34,518 bases of DNA from a virus: positions 1 through 34,518 of IMG/VR virus record IMGVR_UViG_3300009496_000029, one strand, 5' to 3'. This document shows, one piece after another, positions 16,762 to 23,618 of this stretch (its first letter is position 1; each line of letters starts with the position of its first letter). The position numbers and the translations under genes are program-made. A model generated the notes under the pieces. That model did not search any database and was not told the origin of the DNA. It saw only the letters and a program-made list of their open reading frames with translations.

Positions 16762-17700
16762 ATGCCCATACCACAGAAAAAACCAGTCAATTATTTAAAC
16801 AACAAGGATATTCTAAAAGAAATTCATAAGAGCAAAACATCGTATTGTTCTTATACAAAGAATGAATATCATCAATACGATGGTATTATCGATACCCCAG
16901 ACATGCCACTAGAAAAAAGTCTAGCATTTGCTATCAAGCCTACACAAATCAAAGAAGCAAAGTTAATGAAGTCTCTTAGACTATCACAAGAGCAAGGGCT
17001 AACTGGTCAAAGAAAAATAGATCCAAAAACAATTGAAACTGATGGTTTAATCTTTAGAGTAATGACTTGGGACCACATTCCTATGTCGCAAAAGCAACCT
17101 CGTAAAGTTGTTAAGAAAAAGAAAGCAATAGAAATTATTGACTTTGATGATGATAATTCATCTGAAGATTCATTTGCTGATTTAGAAGATAAGAAAACAA
17201 AAGCGGCAGTTGATGATATGGTTCATTCTAAAGTAAACTTTCCCCCATTTCAACATTATCGTTTAGATGCTAACACCATGACTTTAACTTTAGTTGGTAA
17301 ATCTCATTGGAAAGGTGGTATGAAGACTGGTTCTTTCACTGCTACCAATGGTGCATTAACTGACAAACTAGCACGTATGTATATCATGTTATGTGAAAAG
17401 TATGCTATGAAGTATAACTGGCGTGGTTACACTTACAATGATGAAATGCGTAACTCTGCTATCTTACAGTTGACATATGTCGGCTTGCGATTCAATGAAG
17501 CAAAGTCTGCTAACCCTTTCGCATACTATACTGCGGCAATCACTAACAGTTTCTGTAGAGTACTCAACTCTGAGAAACGTAATCAAAATATCAGAGATGA
17601 TATCCTCGAAATGAATGGACTCAATCCTTCTTTCTCTCGTCAAATGAAAGACTATAATGGTCTAGGGTACGAAAAACCCACCGAAACATACTCTGAGTAG
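16762..17700 (+). CDS. gp55: Late-transcription sigma factor gp55 with N-terminal extension
   Basis: 312 residues. The C-terminal half (about 155-312) matches T4-type gp55, the small sigma factor that directs host RNA polymerase to TATAAATA late promoters. 'ALTDKLARMYIMLCEKYAMKYNWRGYTYNDEMRNSAI' followed by NPFAYYTAAITNSFCRVLNSEKR corresponds to sigma region 2, the core-binding and -10-recognising part. T4 gp55 has 185 residues; here about 110 extra N-terminal residues (NYLNNKDILKEIHKSKTSYC, then YDGIIDTPD) form a separate domain, joined by a Lys-rich then Asp/Glu-rich linker at about 113-150. GGAG lies 7 bases before the ATG. A terminator follows the stop. The C-terminal clamp-binding motif of T4 gp55 is not obvious. 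Confidence 0.87.
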   Translation: MPIPQKKPVNYLNNKDILKEIHKSKTSYCSYTKNEYHQYDGIIDTPDMPLEKSLAFAIKPTQIKEAKLMKSLRLSQEQGLTGQRKIDPKTIETDGLIFRVMTWDHIPMSQKQPRKVVKKKKAIEIIDFDDDNSSEDSFADLEDKKTKAAVDDMVHSKVNFPPFQHYRLDANTMTLTLVGKSHWKGGMKTGSFTATNGALTDKLARMYIMLCEKYAMKYNWRGYTYNDEMRNSAILQLTYVGLRFNEAKSANPFAYYTAAITNSFCRVLNSEKRNQNIRDDILEMNGLNPSFSRQMKDYNGLGYEKPTETYSE

Positions 17701-17719
17701 TATTAAATCAATTTGGGCA

Positions 17720-17746
17720 AACAAGGCTTCCAAAAGTCTTGTTTTT
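17720..17746 (+). terminator. Rho-independent terminator after gp55
   Basis: AACAAGGCTT (17720-17729), loop CCAA, AAGTCTTGTT (17734-17743): a 10-bp stem with one G-T pair, running into TTTTT at 17742-17746. It lies 20 bases after the gp55 stop and separates gp55 from the gp47 operon. Confidence 0.8.
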
Positions 17747-17767
17747 GTCCTTTACCTATTGTATAAT
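17739..17767 (+). promoter_or_regulatory. Sigma70-type promoter for the gp47-gp46 operon
   Basis: A perfect TATAAT (17762-17767) lies 28 bases before the chosen gp47 ATG. A weak -35 (TTGTTT, 17739-17744) sits 17 bases upstream and overlaps the terminator arm. A host-type promoter fits early or middle expression of recombination genes. Confidence 0.5.
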
Positions 17768-17795
17768 AGTAGTTATACATTAATGGATGGTGCTT

Positions 17796-18812
17796 ATGAC
17801 AAATCTTTTTAAGAAGGCCGCAGTCTTTACGGACATACATTTCGGCTTAAAAAGTAATAGTTTACAACACAATGAAGATTGTAAAAACTTTGTTGATTGG
17901 TTTATTGAGAAATCACTAGCAGAAGGCTGTGAGACTTGTTTCTTTTTGGGAGACTGGAATCATCATCGTGCCTCAATCAACATGCATACTTTACAGTACG
18001 GCTTGAATGCGTTAGAGAAACTTAATGATGCATTTGAGAAAGTCTACTTCATTACAGGTAACCACGATCTTTATTACAGAGACAAACGAGACATTCACTC
18101 AGTTGAGTGGGCAAAGCATCTTAAGAACGTAGTTGTAGTCGATCACTTTGTTGAAGAAGGCGATTGTGTTATTGCTCCATGGTTATGTGGTGATGATTAT
18201 AAACTGCTCAAACAAAAGAAAGGCAAATATCTTTTTGCTCACTTAGAACTCCCTCACTTCTACATGAATGCTATGATAGAAATGCCTGATCATGGTGAGG
18301 CAAACACTGATCACTTAGGACACTTTGATAAAGTATTCACTGGACATTTTCACAAACGTCAAGCAAGAAAGAATGTTTGGTATATGGGCAATGCATTCCC
18401 GCATAACTATGCAGATGCAGGTGATGATGCTAGAGGTATGATGGTACTAGAATGGGATAAAGAACCCGAGTTTCATTCATGGCCTGATCAACCTGTATAT
18501 AGAGTTTACAAACTAAGTGAAGTATTAGAGAACCCAAAAGGTTTATTAATTAAAAATGCTCATGTTCGGGTACACTTAGATATTGATATCTCGTATGAAG
18601 AATCTAATTACATTAGAGAACAGTTAATACCAGAGTATGGCCTAAGAGAAATGTCATTGCTTCCAGTTAAGAACGAGGAACATTCACAAGACTTAGCACC
18701 AGGTGAGATATCGTTTGAGAGTGTGGATAACATTATCATTGATCAAATTAAAAACATAGAATCAGAATTTTATGACAAAAGTATACTGCTAGGAATCTAT
18801 CAGTCTATATGA
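17796..18812 (+). CDS. gp47: Recombination endonuclease subunit gp47 (SbcD/Mre11-like)
   Basis: 338 residues from the ATG at 17796, the start chosen because GGATGG lies just upstream; an in-frame ATG at 17787 would add three residues but lacks a ribosome site. The calcineurin-like phosphodiesterase motifs are in order: FTDIHFG (Asp13, His15), LGDWNHH (Asp53), TGNHD (Asn89, His90), FAHLE (His149) and GHFHKR (His184, His186). T4 gp47 has 339 residues. With gp46 it forms the Mre11/Rad50-type complex that trims DNA ends for recombination-dependent replication. It is the first gene of an operon; its stop overlaps the next start in ATGA. All metal-binding residues appear intact. Confidence 0.95.
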   Translation: MTNLFKKAAVFTDIHFGLKSNSLQHNEDCKNFVDWFIEKSLAEGCETCFFLGDWNHHRASINMHTLQYGLNALEKLNDAFEKVYFITGNHDLYYRDKRDIHSVEWAKHLKNVVVVDHFVEEGDCVIAPWLCGDDYKLLKQKKGKYLFAHLELPHFYMNAMIEMPDHGEANTDHLGHFDKVFTGHFHKRQARKNVWYMGNAFPHNYADAGDDARGMMVLEWDKEPEFHSWPDQPVYRVYKLSEVLENPKGLLIKNAHVRVHLDIDISYEESNYIREQLIPEYGLREMSLLPVKNEEHSQDLAPGEISFESVDNIIIDQIKNIESEFYDKSILLGIYQSI

Positions 18813-19486
18813 TCCATTACCGACATCTGGGTTATCCGAAATCTGGCACCAACTGGCTTTGGTCGCAATTCATGGAACATCCAGAGGTAGATGGTAAGTT
18901 AAGTACGCATTACAAAGAGTTTGATGGTACATCGTTAGAACATTATCAGAATACATATAACAAGTTCAAGGTATCTGTCAACTTACACACTCACATATTC
19001 AATGGCGACTATGTTGAAGGACATTATGCCACGCCTAAAGAAATACATAATCATGCTACACATCTTGGTCTAAGTTTCCGAAATCCATATGAAGTTTTAA
19101 ATTCATTATACAATATGGAAAAGAATCGAAATCCTAACTTTAAAGACACACCCGATCAGTATACCAAATTAGTTGCTAACACAAAGATATACATGTATAC
19201 TGATACAAAGAAGATTTTTAATTACTGGGAAGACTGCAAGTTACCTATAAATTATACATTTTATGATGATTTGTGTGCTGACCCAAAACAATACATGTAT
19301 GATTTATGTGATTATATTGGAATTGGTAAATTTTATAATGGTAATATGAACAGGAAGTTTCAAACTACAATGAACAATCCACTCGTGTTTGACGATACAA
19401 GTGCAATACAATTTATTAACGAAGGTATATCTATTATCGAAGATCACACTAAACGTGATCTATCTTCATGGAAAAGGGCAACTTAA
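18809..19486 (+). CDS. Sulfotransferase-like protein inserted between gp47 and gp46
   Basis: 225 residues. The N-terminus reads HLGYPKSGTNWLWSQF (Pro10-Lys11-Ser12-Gly13-Thr14), the 5'-phosphosulfate-binding loop of PAPS-dependent sulfotransferases (usually PKSGTTWL). LSFRNPYEVLNSLY (about 88-101) matches the 3'-phosphate-binding motif, with Arg91 and Ser99 eight residues apart, the spacing seen in classical enzymes. The protein is about 50 residues shorter than typical cytosolic sulfotransferases, and no signal peptide is seen. The likely role is sulfation of a small molecule, glycan or protein; the acceptor is unknown. Its ATG overlaps the gp47 stop (ATGA), and gp46 begins 6 bases after its stop, so it is translated within the recombination operon. 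A non-sulfotransferase P-loop fold member cannot be excluded. Confidence 0.72.
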   Translation: MIHYRHLGYPKSGTNWLWSQFMEHPEVDGKLSTHYKEFDGTSLEHYQNTYNKFKVSVNLHTHIFNGDYVEGHYATPKEIHNHATHLGLSFRNPYEVLNSLYNMEKNRNPNFKDTPDQYTKLVANTKIYMYTDTKKIFNYWEDCKLPINYTFYDDLCADPKQYMYDLCDYIGIGKFYNGNMNRKFQTTMNNPLVFDDTSAIQFINEGISIIEDHTKRDLSSWKRAT

Positions 19487-19491
19487 TAACA

Positions 19492-21258
19492 ATGATTACT
19501 CTTAAAAATATAACACTAAGAAATTTCTTAAGTGTTGGTTCTGTAACTCAAGCAGTTAACTTAGATAACCAAGAACTTACTCTTATCTTAGGTGACAATT
19601 TAGACTTGGGTGGTGATGGTGCTAGAAATGGTACTGGCAAGACTACTCTTATTCAAGCAGTTAGTTATGCATTGTATGGTACTGCTCTTAATAACATTAA
19701 AGCAAACAATCTAATCAACAGAACAAACGGCAAAGGCTGTTTAGTTACATTAGAGTTTGAAGCCAATGGTGTTGAGTATCGTATTGAACGTGGTCGTAAG
19801 CCAAATCTATTACGATTCTTTATCAATGGCACAGAAGAAGATGATAACGAAGCACAAGGCGAAAACAAACAAACACAAATAACTATAGAACAAGTTATTG
19901 GTATGTCTCCTACGATGTTTAGAAACATTGTAGCACTTAATACGTACAATTTACCTTTCTTGGCTATGCCTGTAGGGCAACAACGTGATATCATTGAGCA
20001 GTTATTGGGTATTACTTTATTATCAGAAAAAGCAGAGAAGATAAAAGTAATAATCAAAAAGAACAAAGAAGATTTACAAGCAGAAGACTTTAAGATCAAG
20101 GCTATAGAAGAAGCAAACAAACGTGTACTAGAACAAATCGAGTCTCTTAAGAAGAGAGCAAGACTGTGGGACGCAAAGACAGCAGAAGACATCAATACAT
20201 TAAAGAGCAGAGTCAAAACCCTACAAGAACTAGATATCGAAGCAGAATTAACCAATCACGCAGAACTTGCTCTTTATAAACAACGTAAGTCTGCTCATGC
20301 TGATGTAGACTCACAGATACAACGTGCCTTTAGTGATGTTGAAAGAGAGTCTAAGATAATTACTAAGTTAGAAAAAGAACTTAAGGTGTTACAAACTAAC
20401 AAGTGTCACACATGTGGACAAGACTTCCATGATGATTTGCATACTCAAGTATTAACAGATAAAGAAACGTCAGTCAAAGACTCGACCGAACGTGTAGAAG
20501 AATTGGCTGAGTTATGTGTAGAGTTTGAGAAAGCAAAAGAACTGTTAGGGGTAGTCGGTGACAAGCCTATTGTCTTTTACAACAGTGAACAAGAAGCAAT
20601 TGAGCATAGAAGCAAGGTAGAAGGCTTGGTCTCTCAAATAGACAGCAAAGAATTAGATGAAAATCCATACACCGAACAAATTAGTGAAATGGAAAGTCAA
20701 GCAATACAAGAACAAGACTTTGACAGAGTTAACGAATTATCACGTCTAGGAGATCATCAGAAGTTCTTGTTAGACTTGTTAACAAGTAAAGACTCCTTTG
20801 TTCGTAAAAAGATTATTGATCAGAACTTATCTTACTTAAACTCTAGGCTAACAAATTACTTAGACAAGATGGGTCTACCTCATCAAGTTGTGTTCCAAAA
20901 CGATTTAACTGTAGAGATTACAGAATTGGGTAGAGAACTAGACTTTGATAACTTATCTAGGGGAGAACGTAACAGATTAATCTTAGGATTGTCATTTGCA
21001 TTCAGAGATGTATGGGAGAACTTATATGCTCCTATCAACACAATCTTTATCGATGAGTTAATTGACTCAGGCTTAGATACTATAGGTGTAGAGAATGCTA
21101 TGGGTATTCTTAAATCAAAATCTAGGCAGAATGGTAAATCAATTTGGTTAGTGTCACACAGAGAAGAACTAGCAGGACGTGTCCCAAGTGTATTACAAGT
21201 AGTTAAAGAGAACGGATTTACTACATACAACACATCAAGGGAAATGGAAAATCTGTGA
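19492..21258 (+). CDS. gp46: Recombination endonuclease subunit gp46 (SbcC/Rad50-like)
   Basis: 588 residues from the ATG at 19492 (MITLKNITLRNF), which fits family N-termini; an ATG 24 bases upstream lies inside the preceding gene and has no ribosome site. Walker A is GARNGTGKTT (43-52). A coiled coil follows (about 175-430) with the zinc hook CHTC (Cys305, Cys308) at its apex. The C-terminal ATPase half has the signature LSRGER (488-493), Walker B IFIDE (Asp521, Glu522), a D-loop SGLD and His556. T4 gp46 has 560 residues. It drives the gp47 nuclease in DNA end processing and is required for recombination-dependent replication. The stop overlaps the next gene's GTG start. Confidence 0.95.
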   Translation: MITLKNITLRNFLSVGSVTQAVNLDNQELTLILGDNLDLGGDGARNGTGKTTLIQAVSYALYGTALNNIKANNLINRTNGKGCLVTLEFEANGVEYRIERGRKPNLLRFFINGTEEDDNEAQGENKQTQITIEQVIGMSPTMFRNIVALNTYNLPFLAMPVGQQRDIIEQLLGITLLSEKAEKIKVIIKKNKEDLQAEDFKIKAIEEANKRVLEQIESLKKRARLWDAKTAEDINTLKSRVKTLQELDIEAELTNHAELALYKQRKSAHADVDSQIQRAFSDVERESKIITKLEKELKVLQTNKCHTCGQDFHDDLHTQVLTDKETSVKDSTERVEELAELCVEFEKAKELLGVVGDKPIVFYNSEQEAIEHRSKVEGLVSQIDSKELDENPYTEQISEMESQAIQEQDFDRVNELSRLGDHQKFLLDLLTSKDSFVRKKIIDQNLSYLNSRLTNYLDKMGLPHQVVFQNDLTVEITELGRELDFDNLSRGERNRLILGLSFAFRDVWENLYAPINTIFIDELIDSGLDTIGVENAMGILKSKSRQNGKSIWLVSHREELAGRVPSVLQVVKENGFTTYNTSREMENL

Positions 21259-22271
21259 GTCTCGCTCTTTGGCATTGGCATATAGAAGTTAGCAGTAAAT
21301 GCACCCTCAAGTGCCCTAGATGCCCTCGACAAGAGGTTCCTGACACACTAGTCAACACTGAACTTGAGTTGGCATTCTTTACTCGTAATTTTCCACCTGA
21401 TTTTATTACAGAACATGTAGAAAAACTAACATTCTGTGGAGATGATGGCGATCCTATATATGCACGTGACTTTCTACATATTATTAAGTATTTCAAGTCA
21501 GTTAAAAATGACATTGCCATTGTCATTGTGACAAATGGCTCTTATAAGAATGAGGGCTGGTGGAAAGAACTAGCAAGTTTACTTGGGCCCATGGATCAAA
21601 TACACTTTAGTATCGATGGTTGGGACCATGATAGTAACAATGTCTATAGAATCAATTCTAATTGGTCTAGCATCGTTACAGGTGCTTCTATCATCAACGA
21701 TGAGTCAACATGTTACACAGTGTGGGACGCAATAGGCTTCAAGTTTAATGAAGACAAGATAGAAGACATGAAAAACTATGCAAAAGAATTAGGCTTTGAT
21801 GCATTTCAGTTAACCAAGAGTACTAAGTTTGGAAAGATATACGAAGATTCTTATGGGAAAGATGATGCTTTACAACCAAGTGATAATCTGTTATCATCTA
21901 GCCATAGATTTGAAAGAGATGTAACTAAACTAACAGACAAGTTCTTATTAGAACCCTGGATGAAGACAAACATCAGATTGTTTGAGCAAGTTCATATAGT
22001 AGGCAATGAAAAGCCATTATGTCATATAGGCAACAAAGGAACTTATATCAATGCTAAGGGAGAGTTTTATCCCTGCTGTTGGGTCGCAACAAGATACGGA
22101 CACAATAACAAATGGAATGATTTAGGTCAGAAATATAACTTACATGAAAGTAATTTAACCGAAATCATCAAAGACAATTTTTGGAAAACCGAGTTTATAC
22201 ATGGCTCTTACGAATGTCAAACAAAATGCAATGCAAAAATTGTCAATAAAAATTATGCCACCGAGTGGTAA
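21255..22271 (+). CDS. Radical SAM enzyme with SPASM/twitch-like C-terminus
   Basis: 338 residues starting at GTG, which overlaps the gp46 stop (GTGA). The CX3CX2C cluster of radical SAM enzymes is Cys16-Cys20-Cys23 in SSKCTLKCPRCPRQ. The glycine motif is altered to FCGDDGDPIY (60-69). The C-terminal part has Cys256, Cys274-Cys275, Cys321 and Cys325, with CHIGNKGTYINAKGEFYPCCW resembling the auxiliary iron-sulfur region of SPASM or twitch domains. Such enzymes often modify peptides or proteins, or mature cofactors. The substrate cannot be told, and no precursor peptide gene is evident next door. The placement between gp46 and a resolvase-like nuclease is by co-transcription and need not mean a DNA role. 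The radical SAM fold is secure; the function is unknown. Confidence 0.85.
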   Translation: MSLALWHWHIEVSSKCTLKCPRCPRQEVPDTLVNTELELAFFTRNFPPDFITEHVEKLTFCGDDGDPIYARDFLHIIKYFKSVKNDIAIVIVTNGSYKNEGWWKELASLLGPMDQIHFSIDGWDHDSNNVYRINSNWSSIVTGASIINDESTCYTVWDAIGFKFNEDKIEDMKNYAKELGFDAFQLTKSTKFGKIYEDSYGKDDALQPSDNLLSSSHRFERDVTKLTDKFLLEPWMKTNIRLFEQVHIVGNEKPLCHIGNKGTYINAKGEFYPCCWVATRYGHNNKWNDLGQKYNLHESNLTEIIKDNFWKTEFIHGSYECQTKCNAKIVNKNYATEW

Positions 22272-22288
22272 AGAGATAACTATATATT

Positions 22289-22864
22289 ATGCCATCACCT
22301 TCAAAGAATAAAGGATCAGGATACGAACGAGAAATCGCAAAGTATCTAAGTGATCTGTATAAAGAGAGTTTTATACGGGCACCTGGATCAGGTGCATACG
22401 TAGGTGGTAAAAATCAATCTCGTACAGAAATTTTGCATGAAGGACAGATCAGAAGTTTTAAAGGGGACATTGTTCCTGGAGAAAGTTTTGTTAAACTTAA
22501 TGTAGAATGTAAGTTTTACGCAGACTTTCCCTTTCATCAAGTACTTGCAGGTTCATGTAAGCAACTTGATACATGGTTAGATCAATTAATGGACGTAGCC
22601 GATGAAGGCGACTTAAACGTTCTGTTTATGAAGTTTAATCGTAAAGGAAAGTTCGTTTGCTTACCGAGCAAATACACTTGGGTAAGTGATCAATTTATGT
22701 ACTATACTTCAGCAGATCATGCTGATTGGATTATCATAGAACATGATCATTTCTTCAAGTTCAACCATGAAATATTCAAAGCATACTCAGGCAACACAGA
22801 GACCAACTCAAAACTAACAGACACCACGTCAATACAAACTAAAATTACCCCTGTCAACTACTGA
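22289..22864 (+). CDS. PD-(D/E)XK nuclease, Hjc-like Holliday junction resolvase candidate
   Basis: 191 residues, last gene of the recombination operon. KNKGSGYEREIAKYL (Glu13, Glu15) followed by FIRAPGSGAY (28-37), FKGDIVPG (Asp60) and LNVECKFY (Glu73, Lys75) reproduces the order E...R-x-PGSG...D...ExK of archaeal Hjc-type resolvases and related PD-(D/E)XK nucleases. Hjc proteins have about 130-140 residues; the extra C-terminal 60 residues have no recognised domain. Located downstream of gp46/gp47, it could resolve branched replication intermediates, the job done in T4 by the unrelated endonuclease VII (gp49). A weak AAAGAGAT precedes the ATG. A different nuclease specificity is possible. 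Confidence 0.72.
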   Translation: MPSPSKNKGSGYEREIAKYLSDLYKESFIRAPGSGAYVGGKNQSRTEILHEGQIRSFKGDIVPGESFVKLNVECKFYADFPFHQVLAGSCKQLDTWLDQLMDVADEGDLNVLFMKFNRKGKFVCLPSKYTWVSDQFMYYTSADHADWIIIEHDHFFKFNHEIFKAYSGNTETNSKLTDTTSIQTKITPVNY

Positions 22865-23206
22865 TAGGGAAATAGAACGTACATAAGCATAGCCGTAATA
22901 CAATGCTCGGCTCTCCTCGAGGATGCAGAAACCCTGCTGACAGATTTGGAGTAGTGTGTTATACACAACAATACCGAGAGGGCAATCGTCATGGATAGCG
23001 AACCCTCAATGAGTCTATATCTATTTTGATTTGATGATATAGAACATGCGTTGCCGAGATATTACGTTTATTAATGTAATAGGCTCAACTACAACCCAGC
23101 AAACTTTACAGGGCAACCGGTAGCGATCAACTATAGTAACGTAGTAGGTCGGGGATAATCAACGTGGATTGACGGGAGTAATGAGATTACATAACTGAAA
23201 TTTCTG

Positions 23207-23231
23207 TGGTAGTGCTTGAGTAGCACTACCA
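23207..23231. other. Perfect 10-bp inverted repeat with 5-base loop
   Basis: TGGTAGTGCT, loop TGAGT, AGCACTACCA. It is not followed by a T-run on either strand, so it is not a classical terminator. It closes the 3' side of the structured region and may mark the end of an RNA domain. Confidence 0.75.
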
Positions 23232-23298
23232 TGGCTTTCAAAAAGTAATAAGACTTCTAAAGATTACCATTAAGAACTTTTAATTAATCCTTTAGAAA

Positions 23299-23356
23299 TA
23301 AAAACAATTACGATTGAACGGAGTGAAAGAGTAATTAAGTTCTCGTAAGAGAACTT
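23299..23356 (-). terminator. Possible terminator of the gp26-gp51 transcript
   Basis: On the minus strand, 26 bases after the gp51-like stop, comes AAGTTCTC-TTAC-GAGAACTT (23349-23356 with 23337-23344; 8-bp perfect stem, 4-base loop). Next is AATTAC/GTAATT (23331-23336 with 23306-23311), directly followed by GTTTTTATTT. The second stem is only 6 bp with a long loop, so the call is tentative. Confidence 0.35.
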
Positions 23357-23381
23357 CTGAAAAGAACCAATAGAATGAAGT

Positions 23382-23618
23382 TTAGAAAAATGGTAATTGA
23401 GTTTTCTTGGTTGTCTCCATGTGATCTTCTACAATTGACCACATGTCTTTACGTTCCCATTGGGACATATTGAGTATATCTTCATAGGATACACCACCCC
23501 TCATATACCAAGATAGTTCCAAGGCGTTTCGCTTGATTCCCCGAGCATATGCTTCCATGTCATCAATCGACTTCCTTACCTCATCGGGCTGAGATTGTAG
23601 AAGCCTTATACGAAAAAA
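23382..23618 (-). CDS. gp51: gp51-like baseplate hub assembly frame, probably expressed by -1 frameshift from gp26
   Basis: The frame runs from the slippery site in gp26 to a TAA at 23382-23384. It encodes 78 residues after the slip: FFRIRLLQSQPDEVRKSIDD, then MEAYARGIKRNALELSWYMR and GGVSYEDILNMSQWER, ending KKTQLPFF. The WYMRGG...YEDILNMS...ER...METTKK..LPFF pattern is what I recall of small gp51 proteins from marine T4-like phages; T4 gp51 is a hub assembly factor. The first ATG in frame (23556-23558) would give 58 residues, but no ribosome site lies at a usable distance. The frame opens upstream into the end of gp26 at T-TTT-TTC (23612-23618). Expression as a gp26-gp51 fusion (about 354 residues) is inferred. 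Confidence 0.72.
   Translation of the reverse strand, partial: FFRIRLLQSQPDEVRKSIDDMEAYARGIKRNALELSWYMRGGVSYEDILNMSQWERKDMWSIVEDHMETTKKTQLPFF

Larger units (their letters stand above)
22865..23381 (+). ncRNA. Hairpin-rich intergenic region, candidate structured RNA
   Basis: 517 bases between convergent genes (Hjc-like ends 22864, gp51-like ends 23382) with no recognisable coding frame. Helices visible by eye: CTCGG/CCGAG (22906-22910 with 22974-22978), GAGGG/CCCTC (22978-22982 with 23003-23007), TCTATATC/GATATAGA (23014-23021 with 23036-23043), a compound hairpin GTT-GAG/CTC-AAC (23050-23058 with 23084-23089) enclosing TATTACGT/ATGTAATA (23060-23067 with 23074-23081), and TGGTAGTGCT/AGCACTACCA (23207-23216 with 23222-23231). 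The G-T pair in one stem favours the plus strand. No tRNA, tmRNA or group I intron core was recognised. The 3' limit is probably near 23235. Confidence 0.45.

Noticed and set aside
19468-19470. Upstream ATG for gp46
   Set aside because: It overlaps the sulfotransferase-like gene, has no ribosome site and adds eight residues not typical of the family; the ATG at 19492 fits better.
22914-22923. Palindrome TCCTCGAGGA as a possible operator or integration site
   Set aside because: A single 10-base palindrome with no second copy or integrase gene nearby; more simply part of the stem-rich RNA candidate.
22865-23240. tmRNA, tRNA or group I intron
   Set aside because: No T-loop consensus, no acceptor-type ends, no tag frame and no recognisable P4-P7 core were found on either strand by eye, and neither flanking gene looks interrupted.
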